Part shown: in pieces, positions 7,601 to 15,414 of the stretch | How the letters are laid out: the number at the start of each line of letters is the position of its first letter | How positions within the stretch are numbered: position 1 is the stretch's first letter | Source of the DNA: Pseudomonas sp. AL03 | GTDB lineage: Bacteria; Pseudomonadota; Gammaproteobacteria; Pseudomonadales; Pseudomonadaceae | Direction of reading: 5' to 3' | Assembly (NCBI RefSeq): GCF_029960815.1 | Contig: NZ_JASBRE010000015.1 | Span: 62,001 to 126,000 of the forward strand | DNA: 64,000 nucleotides | Notes under the pieces: model-generated | The model's database searches: none | What the model was told of the DNA's origin: nothing | Seen by the model: the letters and a program-made list of their open reading frames with translations, nothing else | Program-made: the position numbers and the translations under genes

Positions 7601-10600
7601 CGGCGGCGTGGGCGTCGCCTACGGCGCGACGCTGGGCGGTTACTACCTGGCCGGTAAGGGCGATGACTTGGCGGGGCTGGGGCATATGGTCAGTTTTGAC
7701 ATTGCCAACAACAGCTGGGGTTTCACCAATGACTTCGCCCTCAGCAGTTTTCAGGACGGCACGTTCACAACCGCCACGGCCCTGAGCATGAATGCGCAGT
7801 ACGCGGCGAGTAACGGCCGTGGCGGATTGGGTACGATCATCGTCGCAGCGGGCGGCAATAGCCGTGCAACCGGCGGCAATGCCCAGGGGTCGCTAACCAA
7901 CAACAATCGCTTTTCGGTGGAAGTCGGCGCGATCAACGCACAGGGCGATTTGTCGACCTTGCAGATCGGCTCTTCACCGTTCTCCAACCCGGGCGCGAGC
8001 CTTCTGGTCTCGGCGCCGGGCAGCAATGTCGTGTCCACCAGCCACATGCTGGAAACCGAACGCGGTTCCACCTTCGGCAACGACTACACCAGCATGCAAG
8101 GCACCAGTTTTGCCGCGCCGATCGTTTCCGGTATCGTCGCGCTGATGCTGGAAGCCAACCCGAACCTGGGTTATCGCGATGTGCAGCAAATCCTGGCGCT
8201 GTCGGCGCGCAAGATCAACGACCCGTCCACCCAATGGAGCGATAACGCCGCCCACGGCTGGAACGGTGGCGGTATGCACACCAGCAACGACTATGGCTTT
8301 GGTGAAGTCGATGCGCGCGCCGCCGTTCGGTTGTCCGAAGCCTGGATGACCCAAAGCACCGGCGCCAACGAATACGTCTATAGAGCTTCCAGCGGTGCCC
8401 TCGGGAAACCGTTGGCGGCGGGTGCGACGCTGACGTCGTCCATCGCGATGAATGCCGGTCTGAATGTCGAACACGTCGAGATCGATTTCGACGCTCAGGT
8501 TGGCCGTCTTGGCGATCTGACGCTCAAGCTGATTTCTCCCGATGGCACGCAGAGCATCCTGCTCAACCGTCAGGGCAAAGTCCCGGATGGCATGCCGGGC
8601 GCGAGTGCAACCGACGTCGGCAGCACGCAGTCCGGGTCGTTCAAGTACACCTTCATGTCGACCCATGACTTCGGTGAGCGCTCGGCGGGTAACTGGACGT
8701 TGCAGGTGACCGATTCGGCTTCCGGTCTGCCGGTCACACTCAACACTTGGTCGCTGCGTTTGTACGGCAGCAAGACCACCTCGGACGACACCTATTTCTA
8801 CACCGACGAATACCTCAAATCGGTGGTCGGGCAGGCCAACCGTGCGGTGCTGGATGACGCGGTCAATGGCGTGGCGGGCGGGCGTAATACCCTTAATGCG
8901 GCGGCTGTTTCGGGGGACACCTCGGTCAACCTGCTGACCGGTGTCGCCAGCATCGGCGGCGCGGCGTTGACGGTGAAAAATCCGTCGGGCATTCAGAACA
9001 TTGTCACCGGCGATGGCAACGACACGCTGGTGGCCGGCAAGGCCGATGCCTTGCTCGACGGCGGGCGTGGCAACAACACGTTGACGGGCGGTGCGGGCAA
9101 GGACTTTTTTGTGGTCCATCGCCGTGACGCGGGCAGCGATACCATCAGCAACTTCGAAGCTGCCCGTGGCGAAATCGTCGATCTGGTGGGGTTTGCCGGA
9201 AAGAAATTCGCCGATCTGCAGCTGACGCAGCAGGGGGCGGACGTCAAGGTTGATCTGGGCAAGGGCCAGAGCATCGTCCTGAAAAATCTGGCACTCGCTG
9301 GCATCACCGCAGCGAACTTCAAGTTCCAGGACAGCTTTGTGGCGCCGACGGCTTACGTCAACAGCGATGCTTCGGCGGTCAAGCCGCAAGAAGGCCTGGG
9401 CACCGTGGTGCTCAACGGTGGCGGTAAAGGCGTGATGTACAGCAGCGACGCTCAGGGCAAAACCGTGGCCTCGCTGAACGGCACGATCTACAGCCATGAC
9501 AGCGCAACGTCGGATGTGTTTGTGGTGTCGGCTCAACCCGGCGCCAAGGATTACAGCAACGCCTTGCGCGGGTTCCGGCATGGCGTCGACAAGATCGACC
9601 TGCGCCAGACCGGCGTCACCGATTTCAGCCAGTTGACCGTCGAACACCAGAACCGCGCCACCTTCAATGGCCTGACGCAGATTCATGGTGTGTACGTGAC
9701 GCGCAGCGATTCGAACACCAAGCTGTTGTATCTGGATGCGCTGGATGTGGCACAGGTCAGCGCTTCGGACTTCCTTTTTGCCGATCATGCGCCGGCTGTG
9801 GTGACGCCGGTCGGACCGGTGCCGCCAGTGGTCGTGCCGCCAACGATCACCGTGCCGGGTACATTGACGCCGATTATCGATCGCCCTGGCATCGACAAAC
9901 CTGTGGTGGTCGGACCGCTGCCGCCGATTGATCTGCATCCGACCATTGTCGTTCCCGACCCGGTCCTGCGACCGTCAGTCACGATTCCGGTCTTCAAGTT
10001 GCCGGAGACCAAGACGATCGAGCAGATCCTGGCAGAACGCGGTGTCGACCTGAACCCGAAAGTGCCGGAGCGTAAAACTGTTGAGCAGATCCTTGCCGAG
10101 CGTGATGCGAATCGCGGTGCGACGACGGTCCCTGAACGCAAAACCATCGAGCAGATTCTCGCCGAGCGCGGTGTCGGTTCGCTGGAACCGTCGAAAGTGC
10201 CAGACATCGGCCCGGTCGGACGTGATGTGGCTGGGCGCACGCCGATTGATATTCCGAGCCCACGGCCGATTGTCATCCCGGATATCCCGACGGTCGATAT
10301 CGCTCATCGAGACCTTGATCTCCCGACTCGTCGACCGGTAACCGTTCCTGACGTCATCGGTGCGCAAGATCCTCGGCTGAAGTTTGATGACACGTTCGGC
10401 GGGGCCGCATCAACGGCAGACACCACGTTTGCATCAATTCGAGACAGAATCCGTGGCGGTTCAACACCTTCGACAGCGGACCCTCTGCCGCCCGCCACCG
10501 ACCCCAACGTCATGACGGTCAAAGGCTTCTTCGCCGATGTCACGCTGGGTGACGAGAGCAAGACCATCAACGTCGAGGCCTCGAATGCCAAAGTGGTTGC

Positions 10601-11153
10601 CGGCAACGGTGACAACAAGGTGAACGTGACGGGCCGCCGGGGAGATATCACCCTGGGCAACGGCAATAACGTTGTGACAGGTGACGTCAACAAACTCACC
10701 GTCGGCCATGGCAATAACACCATTACCGACTCCGGCTCTTTCACCACGGTGAAACTGGGGGATGGCAATAACAAGGTGCTGGTCAGCGGCAACATGCCGA
10801 CAGTGGAAGTCGGGCACGGAGTCAACGACATTGAGTTCAGCGGCGGGATGGGAGAGTTGGTGTTCGGCAAAGACATCAGTCCCGATCGTCTGTGGTTCCA
10901 GCACGAAGGGCAGGACCTGCAGATCTCGGTCATTGGCAGCAAGCAGGAGGTCACGCTGCATAACTGGTATGCCAGTACCCCTGAGCGTCCACGCGACATC
11001 ATGACCGGAGACCGCCATCGGTTGATGGGCAATGATGTCGAACACCTGGTCCAGGCCATGGCGGCGTTCGCGCCGGCGGCACCGGCGACCATGACCTTCG
11101 GTGCTGCCGAGCAACAGGTATTGCAGCCTGTGCTGGCGGCCAACTGGATGTAA
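4641..11153 (+). CDS. Multidomain RTX protein: N-terminal permuted NlpC/P60-like domain, S8 protease, P-domain, type I secretion end
   Basis: 2170 residues from a TTG start 7 bases after AAGGAG. Order: about 1-195 a domain with GGH (His39) and NSC (Cys120), the His-before-Cys order of circularly permuted NlpC/P60-type enzymes; about 314-450 an EF-hand-like RTX leader (PLLLDLTGNGV, EDANKDGVIDQRD); about 540-720 calcium-binding GGxGxD-type repeats; about 780-860 a cadherin-like domain; about 885-1230 a subtilisin-like S8 domain with His972 (NHATMVAGV), Asn1073 and Ser1156 (GTSFAAP), but Glu928 (QFEPG) where the usual Asp stands; about 1260-1380 a proprotein-convertase P-domain; about 1450-1560 more RTX; about 1715-1960 a proline-rich linker with three (T/V)IEQILAER-type repeats; about 1980-2120 a degenerate beta-roll and the hemolysin-type C-terminal region (LWFQHEGQDLQISV, HNWY). 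Export through the type I system is expected. DNA for residues 1-195 is AT-rich, the rest GC-rich, suggesting a swapped N-terminal module. Confidence 0.93.
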   Translation: MEKKYSVIYKVAKTDAEYVYQQNKGDHKAGDTHASSGGHMWYSLSDGAGNRKSYGFESVYGEMRGLGQVGNYDDAGYKETVYEVSVVLTEDQFNKLKNFSEDPQSGGFDNTRYRLLTNSCVDFVYASLKTVGYNGKGFEGAFFPADNVSHVNDLLHTYGAQIIRDDLTRHGEYYEAKDGQQCLWLGVGDISTATHTSNLINIDINPSPQPQQHIQGESKAQQDVANGFIQNAATHNIFAVGGILNKTDFTSTQMASLASGGIRPGEMQLDPNARPNTYLSNFYQAPNSTKPDFSLRNAVTLNGLSAMSTFNTYVDPLLLDLTGNGVHMTDIRDGVLFDTDHSGTVKRSGWADRSTGMLVIDDGSGQIKDVSQMFSEYYGGKAGVNGAAGETRFKDGFAALASEDANKDGVIDQRDPIWSKLRVWVDGTHDAKVDAGELKTLTELGITQINVRAATSTQAEMRDGNRVLATGSFTINGKSQEALAVDFLGDPVSNTLTSQGTGTRVTSTTSGINSRTTSAYASQSTMGETLDAAKLGVNNLYGGSGDDTLIAAPAGGWLVGGAGSNTYNGGVGDDVFVISASDNPVNIHGNGGHDTAIIVGDKGVVLNMARAGLTIAEGGGGNDTIMSGGTGSAFIKGGSGNSTLVGGSGNDVLVGGTGHNTIIGGSGKAVIYAGPQGDTIYASEAGSIIHAGGGADKIYGGAGNDIIEVGHGNATIDGDGGINLVTLHGNHGDYRITRTATGYEVADKVAGRDGTVTLTNIQKLNFSDISAVDLLTPNAMPVADVLTLDKAGKAFDRTQVHMISADSLLANDQRLNSQGALHIANVGDAVGGSVSLTAQGDVLFTPDARYTGLISFKYGVADASGNLSASVVDLSSGQTAPMRAGVTLLTPEVPLDPLAAQEWYLSDTNVLPVWKDYTGKGVRIGQFEPGGQFATAPEIFDIAHPDLAPNVDKAWLQTQQTNRTLPGLVSNHATMVAGVMVGAKNGIGGVGVAYGATLGGYYLAGKGDDLAGLGHMVSFDIANNSWGFTNDFALSSFQDGTFTTATALSMNAQYAASNGRGGLGTIIVAAGGNSRATGGNAQGSLTNNNRFSVEVGAINAQGDLSTLQIGSSPFSNPGASLLVSAPGSNVVSTSHMLETERGSTFGNDYTSMQGTSFAAPIVSGIVALMLEANPNLGYRDVQQILALSARKINDPSTQWSDNAAHGWNGGGMHTSNDYGFGEVDARAAVRLSEAWMTQSTGANEYVYRASSGALGKPLAAGATLTSSIAMNAGLNVEHVEIDFDAQVGRLGDLTLKLISPDGTQSILLNRQGKVPDGMPGASATDVGSTQSGSFKYTFMSTHDFGERSAGNWTLQVTDSASGLPVTLNTWSLRLYGSKTTSDDTYFYTDEYLKSVVGQANRAVLDDAVNGVAGGRNTLNAAAVSGDTSVNLLTGVASIGGAALTVKNPSGIQNIVTGDGNDTLVAGKADALLDGGRGNNTLTGGAGKDFFVVHRRDAGSDTISNFEAARGEIVDLVGFAGKKFADLQLTQQGADVKVDLGKGQSIVLKNLALAGITAANFKFQDSFVAPTAYVNSDASAVKPQEGLGTVVLNGGGKGVMYSSDAQGKTVASLNGTIYSHDSATSDVFVVSAQPGAKDYSNALRGFRHGVDKIDLRQTGVTDFSQLTVEHQNRATFNGLTQIHGVYVTRSDSNTKLLYLDALDVAQVSASDFLFADHAPAVVTPVGPVPPVVVPPTITVPGTLTPIIDRPGIDKPVVVGPLPPIDLHPTIVVPDPVLRPSVTIPVFKLPETKTIEQILAERGVDLNPKVPERKTVEQILAERDANRGATTVPERKTIEQILAERGVGSLEPSKVPDIGPVGRDVAGRTPIDIPSPRPIVIPDIPTVDIAHRDLDLPTRRPVTVPDVIGAQDPRLKFDDTFGGAASTADTTFASIRDRIRGGSTPSTADPLPPATDPNVMTVKGFFADVTLGDESKTINVEASNAKVVAGNGDNKVNVTGRRGDITLGNGNNVVTGDVNKLTVGHGNNTITDSGSFTTVKLGDGNNKVLVSGNMPTVEVGHGVNDIEFSGGMGELVFGKDISPDRLWFQHEGQDLQISVIGSKQEVTLHNWYASTPERPRDIMTGDRHRLMGNDVEHLVQAMAAFAPAAPATMTFGAAEQQVLQPVLAANWM

Positions 11154-11178
11154 CCACCACACGTTGACTCGGTAACAC

Positions 11179-11202
11179 GGCCCGCGATGGTTATCGCGGG
11201 CC
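11179..11202 (+). terminator. Hairpin after the RTX gene
   Basis: GGCCCGCGA-TGGTTA-TCGCGGGCC, 9-bp perfect stem 25 bases after the RTX stop codon. There is no clear T-run, so it may act as an mRNA 3' stabiliser or a weak terminator. Confidence 0.6.
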
Positions 11203-11284
11203 TTCGACCGTCTCGTTCGAGACCGGTCATGGCCTCATGATTCGCCGCCGGTACCCCAGGCATTGGAATTCATTGCTTCCAGTT

Positions 11285-11303
11285 AATAGGAAGCATTACT
11301 ATT
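11285..11303. promoter_or_regulatory. Possible Fur box upstream of the fecI-like gene
   Basis: AATAGGAAGCATTACTATT is a 19-base imperfect palindrome (AATAG...CTATT outer arms) resembling the Fur consensus, 28 bases before the sigma-factor start. Iron-repressed FecI-type sigma genes normally carry such a site. No test beyond inspection. Confidence 0.55.
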
Positions 11304-11330
11304 CACGCCTTATCCCCACAGCACACCGCA

Positions 11331-11831
11331 ATGACCCCCAAGCTGCCCCCCAGACACGGCTTTTTCGAGCACTACGAAGAGTTGGTCGGGACCTGGACCC
11401 GTCGCCTGAGAAATCGTCAGCAGGCCGAGGACCTGGCCCACGACACCTTTGTGAGGGTGCTTGAGTCCGATTCGGCGACGGTGGAACAACCTCGGGCGTA
11501 TTTGCACCAGACCGCACGCAACATCGCGGTGGATGGTTATCGGCGTGAGGATCGGCGGGGCGCGATGGCGTCGGAGGCGATCGATCACAGTGTGTCGTCG
11601 TCCGGCGACCCGGAGCATTTCATGCATGCGATCCAGTTGGCGGACTCCATCGAACGGGCGCTCACCGAGCTGCCGATCAATTGCCGCAAAGTGTTTGTCT
11701 GGCAGAAGATCGAAGGCCTGACTCAGGCCGAAATCGCCGACCGCCTGGGGCTGTCCAAGAACATGGTGGAAAAGTACATGATCCGCACGCTGCGGCATCT
11801 GCGTGACCGCCTGGACGGACTGCAGCCATGA
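11331..11831 (+). CDS. fecI: FecI-like ECF sigma factor
   Basis: 166 residues, normal for the family. Region 2 has RQAEDLAHDTFVRVLE type residues (about 26-50) and region 4 has ELPINCRKVFVWQKIEGLTQAEIADRLG with a helix-turn-helix (about 115-160). It would direct RNA polymerase to the promoter of the FecA-type receptor two genes downstream when the receptor signals ligand through the FecR-like protein. The three genes sigma, regulator and receptor are in the standard order. The symbol reflects the strong FecA identity of the receptor; the transported chelate is inferred. Confidence 0.9.
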   Translation: MTPKLPPRHGFFEHYEELVGTWTRRLRNRQQAEDLAHDTFVRVLESDSATVEQPRAYLHQTARNIAVDGYRREDRRGAMASEAIDHSVSSSGDPEHFMHAIQLADSIERALTELPINCRKVFVWQKIEGLTQAEIADRLGLSKNMVEKYMIRTLRHLRDRLDGLQP

Positions 11832-11871
11832 TCGGCCGTGCCTTCTCCTCCCCAGCCAAACAGGAACTTCC

Positions 11872-12855
11872 ATGATGGATACTCGTGATTGTGCGTGCGG
11901 GCAAACAACGGTTCGCGACGCTGCGGCGTGCTGGTTTGTGCGTTTGCAGGAACCTGCGATGAATGTCGAAGAGTCTCGGCATTTCGAAGCCTGGCTGGAC
12001 GAACACCCTCAGCATCGCGACGAATTCCAGTTATTGCAGGGCGTGTGGACGGCGGCTGATTTGCTGCCGGCGGCGCGTCTGCAAGCCTTGTGTGAAACCG
12101 TGCCGGCGCGCAGCAAGCGCCGCCCGCTGATGCGTTATGCGGTGGCCGCCGGTGTGTTGGCCGTCGCGCTCGGTTTGGGGCTGTTCAGCGGCTTGAATCC
12201 TCCGACGATCTACACCGCCGAATTTTCCACTGCGCTGGGTGAGCGACGTCATGTGGCGTTGCCGGACGGTTCGGTGATCGACCTGAACAGCCGCAGCCGC
12301 GTTCAGGTGCGCTATGAAAACGACCGTCGCAGCATCGAGCTGATCCAGGGCGAAGCGATGTTCAGCGTCGAGCACGACACCCGGCGGCCCTTCGTGGTCG
12401 AGGCGGGCAGCGGCAAGGTCACGGTCACCGGCACCCGTTTTGATGTGCGCCGTGACACCGCCCAAACCCGGGTCGCGGTGGAGCAGGGCACCGTCAAGGT
12501 TCAGGGCCGTACAGCGCTGGACAGCGATTTCATCAGCCTGACTGCCGGCCTCGGCACGCACATCGATGCACAAGGCAACGTCGCGGCCGCCTACGCGGTC
12601 AATCCTGCCGAGCTGACCGCCTGGCGCAGCGGCAAACTGGTGTTCAACAACGCCAGACTTAGCGACGTCGCCGAGGAAGTCTCGCGCTATCGGGAGAAAC
12701 CGCTCACCGTCGGCAACGACAACGTGGGCAATCTGCGCCTGACCAGCGTGTTCAAATCCGACAACACCGACGCGTTGCTCAAGGCCTTGCCGAGCATTCT
12801 GCCGGTAGCCGTGCGCACCCTCGATGACGGCAGTCAGGAAATAATTTCAAAATAG
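11872..12855 (+). CDS. fecR: FecR-like anti-sigma/sigma-regulator
   Basis: 327 residues from the first of two adjacent ATG codons, preceded by AGGA. The cytoplasmic N-terminal part (AACWFVRLQEPAMN, HFEAWLDEHPQHRDEFQ) is the sigma-binding DUF4880 region; a membrane segment follows at about 83-104 (MRYAVAAGVLAVALGLGLFSGL); the periplasmic part holds the FecR domain (FSTALGERRHVALPDGSVIDLNSRSRVQV) and a C-terminal domain (LRLTSVFKSDNTDALLKALPSILPV) that contacts the receptor signalling domain. It lies 40 bases after the sigma gene and belongs to the same transcript. Confidence 0.93.
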   Translation: MMDTRDCACGQTTVRDAAACWFVRLQEPAMNVEESRHFEAWLDEHPQHRDEFQLLQGVWTAADLLPAARLQALCETVPARSKRRPLMRYAVAAGVLAVALGLGLFSGLNPPTIYTAEFSTALGERRHVALPDGSVIDLNSRSRVQVRYENDRRSIELIQGEAMFSVEHDTRRPFVVEAGSGKVTVTGTRFDVRRDTAQTRVAVEQGTVKVQGRTALDSDFISLTAGLGTHIDAQGNVAAAYAVNPAELTAWRSGKLVFNNARLSDVAEEVSRYREKPLTVGNDNVGNLRLTSVFKSDNTDALLKALPSILPVAVRTLDDGSQEIISK

Positions 12856-12952
12856 ATTCAGGTTTTTTTCGAGTTCATCGTCTTCTTGTCCAGCTGCAAC
12901 TGGTTTGCATTAACAAGCGCACACTCTTGCGATCCACAGGACTACGTTCGAC

Positions 12953-15376
12953 GTGAAAAAATCCACCGCTAAAAACAACAGATCTTCTTGGTTGCACCTC
13001 GCTCTCGCCCTGGCCGTCTGCACGGCGCTGCCCCAGGTCTTTGCCGCCGACGCGATTCACATCCCGGCGCAACCCCTGGGTCAGGCCCTGAGTCAACTGG
13101 GCCAGCAAACCTCGCTGCAGGTGTTCTTCAGCCCTGAGCTGGTCGCCGGCAAACGGGCCCCTGCGGTGGACGGTAACCTCTCGCCAGAAGACGCGTTGCG
13201 CCAGCTGCTGCAAGGCAGCGGTCTGCAATACCAGATCGATGAAGGTTCGGTCACGTTGATGCCAGCACCGCCTTCTGCTGCGAACGGCCCGCTGGAACTG
13301 GGCGTGACCGACATCAAAGTGGTCGGCGACTGGCTGGGTGACGCCGATGCCGCCGTGGTGCAGAACCACCCCGGCGCGCGTACGGTGATTCGCCGCGAGG
13401 CGATGGTCGAGCAGGGCGCGATGAACGTCGGCGATGTGTTGAAACGCGTGCCCGGTGTGCAAGTGCAAGAGGCCAACGGTACCGGCGGCAGCGACATTTC
13501 CTTGAACGTCGGCGTGCGTGGCCTGACTTCGCGGCTGTCGCCACGCTCCACCGTGCTGATCGACGGCGTGCCGGCAGCCTTCGCCCCGTACGGCCAGCCG
13601 CAGTTGTCCATGGCACCGATTTCCTCCGGCAATCTCGACAGCATCGACGTGGTTCGCGGCGCCGGTTCCGTGCGTTACGGGCCGCAGAACGTCGGTGGCG
13701 TGATCAACTTCGTCACTCGCGCGATTCCGGAAAAAGCCACCGGTGAAATCGGCTCCACCCTGGAAACCTCCCAGCACGGTGGCTGGAAGCACATCGATAC
13801 GGCGTTTCTTGGCGGCACCACAGACAACGGCATCGGTATGGCGCTGTTGTACTCGGGCGTGAACGGCAACGGTTACCGTGAGCGCAACAACGGCAACGAC
13901 ATCGAAGACGTGATCCTCAAGACCCACTGGGCACCCACCGATGTGGACGATTTCAGCCTCAATTTTCACTACTACGACGCCAGCGCCGACATGCCCGGCG
14001 GCCTGACCCAGGCGCAGTTCGACGCCGATCCGTTTCAGTCCGATCGCAACAACGACAACTTCAGCGGACGCCGCAAGGACGTCTCGTTCAAGTGGGCACG
14101 GCAGATCGACGACCGCACTCAGGCCGAAGTGCTGACTTACTATTCCGACAGCTTCCGTGGCAGCAACATCGCTGCTCGCGATCAGAAAACCCTCGGCTCG
14201 TTCCCGCGTACTTACTACACCTTCGGGATTGAACCGCGGGTGTCCCGTGTATTTGATGTCGGCCCGACCACCCAGGAAGTCAGTGTCGGTTATCGCTACC
14301 TCAAGGAAGGCATGCACGAAGAGGCGAGCCGCCTGGCGCTGGTCAACAACGAGCCGGTCGTGACCAGGAGCTCGGACGGCCATGTCTATCAGGACCGCAC
14401 CGGCGGCACTGAAGCCAACTCGGTGTATGTCGATAACAAAATCGACGTCGGTAACTGGACCATCACCCCCGGCATCCGCTTTGAACACATCAGCACCGAC
14501 TGGCACGATCGCCCGGTGCTCGACACCGCCGGCAGACCCGTGCCGGAAAAGAACCGCAGCATCGAAAGCAACGAGCCGCTGCCGGCCTTGAGCGTGATGT
14601 ATCACGTGTCGGAAGAATGGAAGCTGTTCGCCAACTACGAAACCTCGTTTGGCAGCCTGCAGTATTTCCAGCTCGGCCAGGGTGGCACGGGTGACGAACC
14701 GGCCAATGGCCTGGAGCCGGAAAAGGCCAAGACCTACGAGGTCGGCACGCGCTACAACAATGATGTGTGGGGCGGGGAAGTGACGCTGTTCTACATCGAC
14801 TTTGATAAAGAGTTGCAGTACATCAGCAACGATGCGGGCTGGACCAACCTCGGCGCGACCACGCACCAGGGCCTTGAAGCCTCGGTGCACTACGACATGG
14901 CGGCACTGGACCCACGGCTCGACGGCCTGACCGCCAATGCCGGCTTCACCTACACCCGCGCCGTTTATGAAGGCGAGATCCCTGGCTTCAAGGGCCGTGA
15001 CCTGCCGTTCTATTCGCGTCAAGTGGCGACTGCCGGCCTGCGTTACGACATCAACCGCTGGACCTACAACCTCGATGCCTTTGCCCAGTCCAAGCAGCGC
15101 TCACCGGGCGTGGCAGTGAACGCTGATGGCAGTTTCAGCGGCAACTACATCACCGAAGGCACCGCGGACGGCCAGTACGGCGACATCCCGGGCTACGTCA
15201 CCTGGAACGTGCGCGGCGGCTATGACTTCGGCGAACAGCTGTCGAACCTGAAAGTCGGCGCGGGGGTGAAGAACGTTTTCGACAAGCAGTACTTCACCCG
15301 CTCGAGCGACAACAACTCGGGGATGTACGTCGGCGCACCGCGCACGTTCTTTGTGCAGGCCAGCGTCGGGTTTTGA
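12953..15376 (+). CDS. fecA: TonB-dependent ferric citrate-type receptor FecA
   Basis: 807 residues starting at GTG; no nearby ATG in frame. Signal peptide to about 27 (LPQVFA-AD), then a secretin/TonB N-terminal signalling domain (about 30-105, HIPAQPLGQALSQLGQQTSLQVFF), plug (RREAMVEQGAMNVGDVLKRVPGVQVQE..., VLIDGVPAAFAPYGQPQLS) and a 22-strand barrel ending in aromatic VGF. Resemblance to E. coli FecA is strong along the whole barrel, for example GDWLGDA, FAPYGQPQLS, SVRYGPQNVGGVINFVTRAIP, EADMPGG-like ADMPGGL, VGYRYL and NWTITPGIRFEHI. It takes iron-loaded citrate or a close analogue across the outer membrane and signals through FecR. Substrate remains inferred. Confidence 0.93.
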   Translation: MKKSTAKNNRSSWLHLALALAVCTALPQVFAADAIHIPAQPLGQALSQLGQQTSLQVFFSPELVAGKRAPAVDGNLSPEDALRQLLQGSGLQYQIDEGSVTLMPAPPSAANGPLELGVTDIKVVGDWLGDADAAVVQNHPGARTVIRREAMVEQGAMNVGDVLKRVPGVQVQEANGTGGSDISLNVGVRGLTSRLSPRSTVLIDGVPAAFAPYGQPQLSMAPISSGNLDSIDVVRGAGSVRYGPQNVGGVINFVTRAIPEKATGEIGSTLETSQHGGWKHIDTAFLGGTTDNGIGMALLYSGVNGNGYRERNNGNDIEDVILKTHWAPTDVDDFSLNFHYYDASADMPGGLTQAQFDADPFQSDRNNDNFSGRRKDVSFKWARQIDDRTQAEVLTYYSDSFRGSNIAARDQKTLGSFPRTYYTFGIEPRVSRVFDVGPTTQEVSVGYRYLKEGMHEEASRLALVNNEPVVTRSSDGHVYQDRTGGTEANSVYVDNKIDVGNWTITPGIRFEHISTDWHDRPVLDTAGRPVPEKNRSIESNEPLPALSVMYHVSEEWKLFANYETSFGSLQYFQLGQGGTGDEPANGLEPEKAKTYEVGTRYNNDVWGGEVTLFYIDFDKELQYISNDAGWTNLGATTHQGLEASVHYDMAALDPRLDGLTANAGFTYTRAVYEGEIPGFKGRDLPFYSRQVATAGLRYDINRWTYNLDAFAQSKQRSPGVAVNADGSFSGNYITEGTADGQYGDIPGYVTWNVRGGYDFGEQLSNLKVGAGVKNVFDKQYFTRSSDNNSGMYVGAPRTFFVQASVGF

Positions 15377-15383
15377 TAGATCT

Positions 15384-15411
15384 GTGGCGAGGGGGCTTGC
15401 CCCCTCGCCAC
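15384..15411. terminator. Perfect hairpin between convergent fecA and MFS genes
   Basis: GTGGCGAGGGGGC-TT-GCCCCCTCGCCAC, 13-bp perfect stem between two converging genes. It resembles both a REP unit and a bidirectional terminator without a T-run. Confidence 0.65.
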
Positions 15412-15414
15412 AAT

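Noticed and set aside
7974..9938. 654-codon open frame opposite the RTX gene
   Set aside because: Antisense of a highly repetitive GC-rich gene; product is rich in Arg/His with no known domain.
12875..15022. 715-codon open frame opposite fecA
   Set aside because: Antisense shadow of a clear TonB-dependent receptor, no start context or homologous features.
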